DNA of 48,923 nucleotides from a bacterium (lineage in GTDB: Bacteria; UBA9089; JAHJRX01): assembly GCA_018830565.1 (NCBI GenBank), contig JAHJRX010000003.1:1-48923 (forward strand). The letters are read 5' to 3'. The notes beneath the pieces were generated by a model that made no database searches, was not told where the DNA came from, and saw nothing but the letters and a program-made list of their open reading frames with translations. The number at the start of each line of letters is the position of its first letter. Within the stretch, counting starts at the first letter, position 1. Shown here in pieces: positions 42,805-48,923 of the stretch. A program made the position numbers and the translations under genes.

Positions 42805-43263
42805 TTGTTAAGAAGAGCTACCTCTAAAGATATACCTGAAATTCAAAAGATAATTAATTATTATGCTTCTAAGGGATATATGCTTCCCCGTTCTTTAAAT
42901 GAGCTCTACGAAAATACTGGTAATTTTTTAGTAGAAGAGGAAGAAGGTAAAGTAGTAGCGTGTTGTGGTCTTTATATAGTTTGGGAGAATTTAGCTGAAA
43001 TTAAGTCCTTAGCGGTTAAGGAAGAATATCAGCATAAAGATTTGGGAAAGAAATTAATTAAGGAATCTTTAGTCCAAGCTAAAAGATTAATAATTAATCA
43101 AGTATTTGCCTTAACCTTTATTCCAGAATATTTTGAGAAACTTAACTTTAAAAAAATAGACAAGGGTAACCTACCCCATAAAATTTGGTCAGATTGTATT
43201 AAGTGTATCCATTTTCCTAATTGCAATGAAACAGCGGTAGTAATTTCATTAGAGGAGACTTAA
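42805..43263 (+). CDS. GNAT N-acetyltransferase, N-acetylglutamate-synthase-like
   Basis: 152 residues of GNAT fold: RRATSKDIPEIQKIIN, strand LVEEEEGKVVACCGLYI, acetyl-CoA loop KSLAVKEEYQHKDLGKKLIKESL and ALTFIPEYFEKLNFKKI. The cysteine-rich tail PHKIWSDCIKCIHFPNCNET, together with LPRSLNELYEN, is typical of short ArgA-like N-acetylglutamate synthases in several bacterial groups. No arginine genes are adjacent, so this is by family resemblance. TTG start; ends with TA-ATG overlap of the next gene. Confidence 0.8.
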   Translation: MLRRATSKDIPEIQKIINYYASKGYMLPRSLNELYENTGNFLVEEEEGKVVACCGLYIVWENLAEIKSLAVKEEYQHKDLGKKLIKESLVQAKRLIINQVFALTFIPEYFEKLNFKKIDKGNLPHKIWSDCIKCIHFPNCNETAVVISLEET

Positions 43264-43760
43264 TGAATGGATTAGATCTTGCTCTTTTAGTAGTTCTAAG
43301 TATCAGTGCTATTATTGGACTTTGGAAAGGAATTACCCGGGGCATATTTTCTTTAATAGCTATCATTACAGGAGTTGTGATTTCAAGTAAGTATTATCTT
43401 ATTGTAAGCATCGCTCTTCATAACTATATTAAGTCTAGTCTTTGGTCGAATATAGTAAGTTTTATTATTATATTGACAATCATCACTTTAATTATTAGTC
43501 TTATGGGAACCTTAGTTAAAAGATTAATGGGCATTTTAGCTTTAGGTTGGATAGATCATTTAGGTGGTTTAGCCTTTGGAGTGGTAAGGGGGATATTGAT
43601 AGGCGGTTTAGTAATTATGATGATGAATATATTTCCTATTGAGGAAGGTAAAAAAGTATTGGCCAAATCTACCTTGTCTCCTCACTTACTTCAAGTAACA
43701 AAAAATCTTTTATCCTTATTGCCAGAAGAGTTTTGTTATCCTTTTAAAGATTATCTCTAA
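43263..43760 (+). CDS. cvpA: CvpA-family membrane protein
   Basis: 165 residues with four hydrophobic segments. The start NGLDLALLVVLSISAIIGLWKGITRGIFSLIAI and the later GWIDHLGGLAFGVVRGILIGGLV match CvpA-type inner-membrane proteins (linked in E. coli to colicin V production and envelope homeostasis). The exact role is unknown. Its ATG shares the A of the previous TAA (1-bp overlap). Confidence 0.82.
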   Translation: MNGLDLALLVVLSISAIIGLWKGITRGIFSLIAIITGVVISSKYYLIVSIALHNYIKSSLWSNIVSFIIILTIITLIISLMGTLVKRLMGILALGWIDHLGGLAFGVVRGILIGGLVIMMMNIFPIEEGKKVLAKSTLSPHLLQVTKNLLSLLPEEFCYPFKDYL

Positions 43761-43816
43761 TAAAGTTAGCTAAGAAATAAAGTAAGCTAAGAAAAATAAT
43801 TAAGAAAGAAAAAGTA

Positions 43817-45052
43817 GTGGAAGAAGAGATTAGTATTTTAGATTATCTTAAAGTTATTTATAAGTATCGTTTGGGAATTATATCTTTAGTAGTGATTACT
43901 TTATTAACTACGACGGTAATCACTCTTCGATTGCCAAAAACTTACCAAGCTACTACTACTTTGGCTGTGTTAACCACAGTTCCGATGGAGACAGAAAAAG
44001 AGAAAGGCAATAGATCGGAATATTCCATAGAAACTTATGTAAATTTAGTAAAAAATCTTACTTTTTTACAACAAATTCTTGATAAATATCACCTAGATCT
44101 TCCTCCCTTGAAATGGAATATCTTTGATTTTGAAAAGCAAATTAAGGTAGAGAAGATCTCTAATTCAAAATTAATTAAGATTAAATTTAGTTTTAATGAT
44201 CCAGAAAAAGCAAGGTTAATTTTACAGGATATTGCTGAAAGAGCGGTGATTTTAAATCAAGATATTATTAAAAATACCACTAAAGATACCAATAAGTTTT
44301 GTCAAGAACAACTTCAATTAGCTTCCAAAAAATTAGAAAAAGCAGAGAAAAATTTATTGGAATTTAATTGTAGTTCTAATTTAAACTCAATTAGTAAAGA
44401 GATGGAACTTTTAATTACTACCAAAGGTGAGCTAAAGACAAAGTATGATAGGACTTGTTTAGAGATAGAAGAAAAGGAATCTCGATTAAAGGAAGCAGGT
44501 TTTCAAATTAAAGATGAAGCCAAGATAATTTTTCTCAAGAAATCAGTTGCTGAAGACCCAAGTATAGCCAATTTAATGAATCTCCAAAAGAATGAAGAGA
44601 TTAAATCTTTACAATTAAGTACTGAAACTATAAATCTTCTTTATCAAGACTTAAGAAAATTAATGGTCGATACTTCTATTGATTTAAAAGGCCTTTATGC
44701 TAATAAGAAGAGTATGGAAAATAGTTTGAAGATTAACGAAGAAAGGCTTTCTAAAGTTCAAAGTAAGGTTGCCCAGGTAAAGAGCAAAAAAGAAGAATTA
44801 GAAAGAGATTATAATTTATCAGAAGAGAATCTCTTAAATATCTCTCAAATTTATAATAAGAATGAGTTTAGAATGGCTTCGGTCATGGATAACTTAAGAA
44901 TTATTGATTATCCTATCAAGCCAATTTATCCTTCTTCTCCTAAGGTAGGAATAATTATAGGAATGGCTTTTTGTCTTAGTTTATTTATGGGAATATTCTT
45001 AGCTTTTATTAAAGAGTGGCTTCATAAGGTAAGTTTTAATGAGATAAGATAA
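43817..45052 (+). CDS. Wzz/GumC-type polysaccharide chain-length protein
   Basis: 411 residues, GTG start. A membrane helix (about 16-37), a periplasmic domain starting YQATTTLAVL, a long coiled coil (about 150-345), and a C-terminal proline-rich patch IDYPIKPIYPSSPKVG before the second helix (about 378-402). No tyrosine kinase domain follows, so it is the membrane-only form. It probably sets chain length of an exported polysaccharide. Its last 54 bp overlap the end of the convergent phosphomannomutase gene. Confidence 0.85.
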   Translation: MEEEISILDYLKVIYKYRLGIISLVVITLLTTTVITLRLPKTYQATTTLAVLTTVPMETEKEKGNRSEYSIETYVNLVKNLTFLQQILDKYHLDLPPLKWNIFDFEKQIKVEKISNSKLIKIKFSFNDPEKARLILQDIAERAVILNQDIIKNTTKDTNKFCQEQLQLASKKLEKAEKNLLEFNCSSNLNSISKEMELLITTKGELKTKYDRTCLEIEEKESRLKEAGFQIKDEAKIIFLKKSVAEDPSIANLMNLQKNEEIKSLQLSTETINLLYQDLRKLMVDTSIDLKGLYANKKSMENSLKINEERLSKVQSKVAQVKSKKEELERDYNLSEENLLNISQIYNKNEFRMASVMDNLRIIDYPIKPIYPSSPKVGIIIGMAFCLSLFMGIFLAFIKEWLHKVSFNEIR

Positions 45053-46393
45053 ATGATCTTCCACTGTCTTTCTCATCTCCTCAAGATCCTTTTCCAAAGC
45101 AGCTTCAAACCTCAAGACCAGGGCAGGTTGGGTATTAGAAGCTCTAATTAATCCAAAACCACCAGGAAACTTAATGCGGGCTCCATCTATCTCAATAACC
45201 TCATAATTTCTTTTAAAGTGCTCTTTTATCTTCTTCACTATCTTAAATTTTAAGTAATCAGGGCAGTTAACCCTAATCTCTGGAGTGTTAAAAGTAGTGG
45301 GCAGGTCAGCTAAAAATTTAGATAACTTCTTCTTATTTTTTTTTAAAACTTCAATTAATCTACAAGTGGTGTAAATCGCATCATCAAAGCCAAAATAACG
45401 ATCCGCAAAGAAGATATGACCACTCATTTCCCCTGCTAAGACAGCTTTTTCTTCTTTCATCTTAGCCTTAATTAAAGAATGGCCCGTCTTCCACATTATC
45501 GGTATTCCCCCATGTCTTTGAATGTCCTGATATAAAAGGTCTGAACATTTTACCTCCCCAATAAATTTAGCACCAGGAATAAACTTTAGTATTTCCCGAG
45601 AAAAGATCATCATTAATTTGTCTCCCCAAATGATATTCCCCTCTTCATCAATCACCCCAATTCTATCGGCATCACCATCATAAGCAATACCTAAATCAGC
45701 TCCTTCTTTTAAAGTTACTTGGATTAAGTCTTGCAAATATTCAGGCACCGTAGGATCTGGGTGATGGTGAGGAAAACTACCATCAGGTTCAGTGTAAAGT
45801 TCTATTAAATGACAGTTTAAGTTTTTAAGAATTTTTGGTACTACTAGCCCGGCGGTGCCATTACCACAATCAATAACTATTTTTATTCTACGATCATTGC
45901 TTAAATCCTTAAAACAATCAATAAGATATTGAGTATATCTTGAAATAATATCAATTTTAACTACTTCTCCTTTTCCTTGTTTGAAATTTCCTTCTTCCGT
46001 TACTCTTAAAATTTCTTGAATCTTCTCTCCGTAAAGGGCTTCTTTTCCTAAGCATAGTTTTAACCCATTGTATTCTGGAGGATTATGACTTCCGGTAACC
46101 ATTACTCCTCCTCCTACCTCTAATTGATGAAGAGCAAAGTAAAGTGAGGGAGTAGGGCAGATTCCTAAATCTAAAACATCTAACCCAGTAGAAGTAATTC
46201 CTTTAATTAAACTTTCGGCAAGTAAAGGAGAGCTCAATCTTGTATCTTGACCGATAGCTATCTTGGTAATCTTCTCCTCTTGAGCTATCGAGCCATAAGC
46301 TTGACCAATCTTGAATGTTATTTCCTCTGTTAAGTCAACACCTGCTACTCCTCTAATATCGTATTCCCGAAAAATATTTTTCTCTATTTTCAT
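44999..46393 (-). CDS. Phosphomannomutase/phosphoglucomutase
   Basis: 464 residues from ATG 46393 (MKIEKNIFREYDIRG), preferred because aaagg is well spaced from it but too near the ATG at 46402. Alpha-D-phosphohexomutase family: FREYDIRG; catalytic serine loop VTGSHNPPEYNGLK; metal loop AYDGDADRIGVID; sugar loop GEMSGHIFF; phosphate loop RASNTQPALVLRFEA. It interconverts hexose 6- and 1-phosphates, feeding GDP-mannose via the manC product upstream. It overlaps the convergent chain-length gene by 54 bp. Confidence 0.93.
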   Translation of the reverse strand: MKIEKNIFREYDIRGVAGVDLTEEITFKIGQAYGSIAQEEKITKIAIGQDTRLSSPLLAESLIKGITSTGLDVLDLGICPTPSLYFALHQLEVGGGVMVTGSHNPPEYNGLKLCLGKEALYGEKIQEILRVTEEGNFKQGKGEVVKIDIISRYTQYLIDCFKDLSNDRRIKIVIDCGNGTAGLVVPKILKNLNCHLIELYTEPDGSFPHHHPDPTVPEYLQDLIQVTLKEGADLGIAYDGDADRIGVIDEEGNIIWGDKLMMIFSREILKFIPGAKFIGEVKCSDLLYQDIQRHGGIPIMWKTGHSLIKAKMKEEKAVLAGEMSGHIFFADRYFGFDDAIYTTCRLIEVLKKNKKKLSKFLADLPTTFNTPEIRVNCPDYLKFKIVKKIKEHFKRNYEVIEIDGARIKFPGGFGLIRASNTQPALVLRFEAALEKDLEEMRKTVEDHLSYLIKTYLMKPLFNKS

Positions 46394-46411
46394 GCCAGCC
46401 ATACCTTTCTA

Positions 46412-46527
46412 CAAATACTTGATAATTTTCTCTTTAAGTCCAATTAAAATCAACAAGATCGGCATTCGACAGTTGCTCTTTATCTTTTGCATCTTTACAA
46501 ATATTTTATCGTCTTCTCTTCTTTAAG
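46412..46527 (-). repeat. Decayed duplicate of the manC 3' end before pmm
   Basis: manC ends RLKEEKTIKYL-stop; 72-85 bp further on the minus strand the sequence again reads GLKEKIIKYL-stop, about 80% identical in DNA over some 33 bp. After the first stop a short frame begins MQKIKSN, recalling the MKIEKN start of pmm. Confidence 0.65.
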
Positions 46528-47550
46528 TCTGTCTACAATCTTTTTTACTTCCTGAGATTTATCCTTAGGACATACCAGGATAGCATTTTTGGTAACTACC
46601 ACCACTATATCTTTTAAGCCTATGGTGGCTACTAATTTTTCACCCCCATAAATGATAGAATTTTGGCTATTAATATCAATGATATTAGCTCCTACCATAA
46701 TATTACCTCTTTGATCTTTTTCAGCAACTTCATCTAAAGCCGCCCAACTTCCTACATCATTCCAACTAATATCAGCAGGAATAACCAAAGCCTTATCGGT
46801 ATGTTCCATAACGGCGTAATCAATAGAAATAGCTTCTACTTCAGAGTAAAATTTCTTTAATCCTTCTTTTTGGCTGGAAGCATTCCTTAAGATATTTAAT
46901 CTTTCATCCAGAGAAGGAAGATATTTCTTTATTTCTTCTAAGATTATCTTAGCTTGCCAAACAAAGATTCCTCCATTCCAGAAATAATTTGGGTCTTTTA
47001 AATATCTTTTAGCAGCATTAAGATCGGGTTTTTCAGTAAATCTTTTTACTTTAAATCCAAAAGAGATCTTCTCCCCGCCTTCAATATAACCATACCCTGT
47101 TTCTGGTTTATTGGGTTTTATGCCAAAAGTAACTAAATATCCAAGACGAGCTGCTTCTGCTGCTTGTCTTAGTAATCTTAAAAATTCTTCCTTTTTTTGA
47201 ATAATATGGTCAGCAGGAAGCACCACCATTATTGATTGAGGATCAATTTCATTGATATAGAAAGCCGAAACAGCAATAGCCGGTGCCGTATTTTTACCCA
47301 CAGATTCAATAATAAAGTTCAAGTTCTCTTTTGGACAGATCTCTTTTAATTGAGCTTTTATCTTCTGGAGATGTCTTTTATTAGTTACTACATAGATATG
47401 GTGAAGAGGAATTAAAGAAGAGATACGTAAAACTGTATCTTGAATCATGGTATTATTGCCGACAATTTTAAGTACTTGTTTAGGGGATGACACTCGACTT
47501 AAAGGCCAAAATCTTGTTCCTTGACCTCCAGCCATAATTATTGCATACAT
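46495..47550 (-). CDS. manC: Mannose-1-phosphate guanylyltransferase
   Basis: 351 residues, the short form without an isomerase domain. N-terminal MAGGQGTRFWPLSR is the nucleotide-binding signature; PKQVLKI follows. VLPADHII, VTFGIKPNKPETGYGYIEGG, KRFTEKPDLNAAKRYL, WNGGIFVW, SIDYAVMEHTDKALVIPADISWNDVGSWAAL are all family motifs. It makes GDP-mannose from mannose-1-phosphate and GTP. With pmm it forms a GDP-mannose module next to the chain-length gene. Confidence 0.94.
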   Translation of the reverse strand: MYAIIMAGGQGTRFWPLSRVSSPKQVLKIVGNNTMIQDTVLRISSLIPLHHIYVVTNKRHLQKIKAQLKEICPKENLNFIIESVGKNTAPAIAVSAFYINEIDPQSIMVVLPADHIIQKKEEFLRLLRQAAEAARLGYLVTFGIKPNKPETGYGYIEGGEKISFGFKVKRFTEKPDLNAAKRYLKDPNYFWNGGIFVWQAKIILEEIKKYLPSLDERLNILRNASSQKEGLKKFYSEVEAISIDYAVMEHTDKALVIPADISWNDVGSWAALDEVAEKDQRGNIMVGANIIDINSQNSIIYGGEKLVATIGLKDIVVVVTKNAILVCPKDKSQEVKKIVDRLKEEKTIKYL

Positions 47551-47571
47551 AAATTACCTTCCTTGGAAATA

Positions 47572-47690
47572 TATCCAATGAAAATTAGTTGGCGAAAATT
47601 AAGTCCTTAGTAGTCAGTAGTCAGAATTCAGAATATTCTGTCCTTCTGTATTCTGGATTCTGAAATTGCCAACTTGATTTATTTGGGTCT
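47572..47690 (+). repeat. Intergenic repeat family C, copy 2
   Basis: Opposite orientation to the copy at 40961: tatccaatgaaaattagttgg, then aaattaagtccttagtagtc, then cagaattcagaatattctgt and the end ttgatttatttggg. It is longer by about 15 bp than copy 1 because of an added agtagtc-type duplication. Between manC and the IMPase gene. Confidence 0.75.
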
Positions 47691-47700
47691 AGTTATTGTT

Positions 47701-48489
47701 TTAAGTAAGTAAGAGAGAGCTTAATGGGTCTAAAACTTCCTTATGAAGTAATCCATTTGAGACTACAAACCCCTTGGTATTAGTAGTCCATCTATTTCCC
47801 TCAAAATCTGTAGCCAATCCACCTGCTTCTTCTACCAGAAGAAGGCCAGCCGCAAAATCCCATACTTGATCACTAAATTCTATTTCTAGATCTACTTTGC
47901 CTTCCGCTAAGTAAGTCAAACTACGAGCAGTAGAACCAAACATTCTTAAATTAAAAACCCTATCAACAAGAGTATCAAGAGAAGAGAGCATAAGCTTTTT
48001 ATTAAAAGTTAACCGACTGTCAAAGATAAGAGTAGCTTCTTTCAACTTTTTCTTAGTAGAAACCTTAATCTTCTTTCCATTAAGAAAAGCACCTCCCCCT
48101 TTTTCTCCTACATAAAACTCTCCTGTTACTGGCATATATATAACTCCAAAAATTACCTCTTCTTGGTATTCCAAAGCGATGGATACTCCAAAGATCTTTA
48201 TAAGATGAATATAATTATGGGTTCCATCTAAAGCATCTATTATCCATCTAAAATCAGAAAGAGAAGAAGGATACTTACCTTCTTCTCCTAAGATATTATC
48301 TTCTGGAAAATCTTTCTTTATTAAACTTACTATCTTTCCTTCTGACTCTAAATCTACATTACAAACTAACTCTCTTTTTTCTTTAGAGTTAACAAAAGAA
48401 ATCTTACCAAAATTATTTATTAAGATTTCTCCAGCTTGTTGAGCAGCTAAAATAGCTAAATTCTTTCTCTCTTCAATCTTTAATTCCAT
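47701..48489 (-). CDS. Inositol-monophosphatase-family phosphatase
   Basis: 262 residues, usual size. Metal-binding motifs: GEEGKY (Glu), IDALDGTHNYIH (DxxDGT, where most have DPLDGT), and the second WDFAAGLLLVEEAGG motif near 215-230. Family members act on inositol phosphates, sugar phosphates or adenosine bisphosphate; the substrate here is not clear. A consensus-like promoter is found upstream (48633-48662). Confidence 0.92.
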   Translation of the reverse strand: MELKIEERKNLAILAAQQAGEILINNFGKISFVNSKEKRELVCNVDLESEGKIVSLIKKDFPEDNILGEEGKYPSSLSDFRWIIDALDGTHNYIHLIKIFGVSIALEYQEEVIFGVIYMPVTGEFYVGEKGGGAFLNGKKIKVSTKKKLKEATLIFDSRLTFNKKLMLSSLDTLVDRVFNLRMFGSTARSLTYLAEGKVDLEIEFSDQVWDFAAGLLLVEEAGGLATDFEGNRWTTNTKGFVVSNGLLHKEVLDPLSSLLLT

Positions 48490-48514
48490 CTTTCTTTTTT
48501 CCTTGTTTTTATTT

Positions 48515-48598
48515 TAGACCCAATAAAAATTAGTTTGCGAAAAATTCAGCTTTCTATAAGTTAAAAATTCTCTGTCAGTAAACTCTTAAGCTAATGGT
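48515..48598 (+). repeat. Intergenic repeat family B, copy 2
   Basis: Same start tagacccaataaaaattag and tail ttctctgtcagtaaactctt as the copy at 12389, in the same orientation. It lies in the leader of the leftward IMPase gene. The remaining 400-bp region to 48891 has a 12-bp direct repeat ataagattttac (about 48696-48719), the promoter and the transposase upstream sites; no other gene. Confidence 0.65.
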
Positions 48599-48632
48599 TT
48601 TCTGAAAAACTATGGACAATCATCTAAAGAAA

Positions 48633-48662
48633 AATATACCATAGCTGATATAGATATGTCAA
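48633..48662 (-). promoter_or_regulatory. Candidate leftward promoter for the IMPase gene
   Basis: On the minus strand TTGACA (48657-48662), 18-nt spacer, TATATT (48633-48638), giving a leader of about 140 nt containing the family B repeat. Confidence 0.5.
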
Positions 48663-48816
48663 TCCATTCAGTCGAAGGTTGAGCAATTCTCATTATAAGA
48701 TTTTACATAAGATTTTACAAAACAGATTAACCACTTTGTCCCTTTCCTTTCCTTAAATAGTAAATTGGTTTTCATTAACTAATCGGCAAAGGGGCATATT
48801 TGTGTAATACCAAAAT

Positions 48817-48912
48817 GAAAATGTCCTAATCTGGCAAAATGAAAATGTCCTGTTTAAGGATGTAAAATATCCCTCAAAAAAGGAGGGAGAAATGGAAGAA
48901 AAGGACATTTTC
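48817..48912 (+). promoter_or_regulatory. Three sites flanking the start of the transposase-like gene
   Basis: gaaaatgtcc occurs at 48817-48826 and 48841-48850 (24-bp spacing) and its exact reverse complement ggacattttc at 48903-48912, inside the first codons. A likely protein-binding or element-end arrangement. Confidence 0.5.
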
Positions 48913-48923
48913 GAAATGAGCAA
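48892..48923 (+). CDS. Start of a probable transposase gene, truncated by the window
   Basis: ATG at 48892 with aaggaggg at a good distance reads MEEKDIFEMS before the window ends. The short peptide recalls the start of ISNCY-type transposases, but ten residues are too few for proof. The direct and inverted gaaaatgtcc copies around it support an insertion-sequence end. Confidence 0.4.
   Translation, partial: MEEKDIFEMS

Overview
The window looks like a chromosome segment from a low-GC (about one third G+C by eye), uncultured, Gram-negative-type bacterium. Diderm features are a PorV-like outer-membrane barrel protein, a lipoprotein signal on the LivK-like protein, MltG, and a Wzz/GumC-type chain-length protein. 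Housekeeping genes (prfB, purD, rpsU, metK, secDF, coaE, ruvX, tRNA-Leu) show it is chromosomal. Mannose-type PTS, FlgD-like C-terminal Ig domains, an apgM-type enzyme in the threonine cluster and many short intergenic repeats fit a candidate-phylum bacterium; the phylum cannot be named from sequence alone.

Layout: (1) 1-6.5 kb: the 3' part of a giant Ig-repeat surface protein, a PorV-like barrel protein and a LysM/coiled-coil protein. (2) 6.6-12.4 kb: leftward 5-formyl-THF cyclo-ligase, then a branched-chain amino-acid ABC transporter (livK, livH, a fused livM-livG, livF). (3) 12.6-18.3 kb: prfB with its programmed +1 frameshift, purD, a HIT protein, rpsU, metK, ahcY. (4) 18.3-25 kb: a complete mannose-family PTS (IIA, IIB, IIC, IID, HPr, EI) interrupted by a secreted YCF48/BNR-like protein. 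(5) 25.2-33.1 kb: galT, coaE, a PfkB kinase, then hom-thrC-apgM-lysC, a threonine-pathway cluster in which the ApgM-family protein probably stands in for homoserine kinase. (6) 33.1-39.2 kb: yajC, TPR protein, coiled-coil membrane protein, HD hydrolase, secD, secF. (7) 39.2-41.3 kb: tRNA-Leu(CAG), rnhA, zinc-ribbon protein, and a candidate small RNA or attenuated leader. (8) 41.3-48.5 kb: ruvX, mltG, a GNAT acetyltransferase, cvpA-like, wzz-like; leftward pmm, manC and an inositol-monophosphatase-family gene. (9) the end: the start of a probable transposase gene with its own repeated sites.

The most unusual signal is not a gene. At four or five operon junctions (IIB/IIC, thrC/apgM, zinc-ribbon/rnhA, manC/pmm, and the 3' end of IIC) the DNA carrying the end of the upstream gene, often with the start or ribosome-binding site of the downstream gene, is duplicated. 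In at least two cases the old start with its good Shine-Dalgarno site now opens only a mini-ORF, and the functional downstream gene begins in the second copy. On top of this are several families of short (80-140 bp) intergenic repeats: a MITE-like family with about 30-bp terminal inverted repeats (five copies), a GTAAGCGTTCAGC-type family (four copies), and two or three others. They suggest gene order is being kept while tightly packed operons are repeatedly prised apart.
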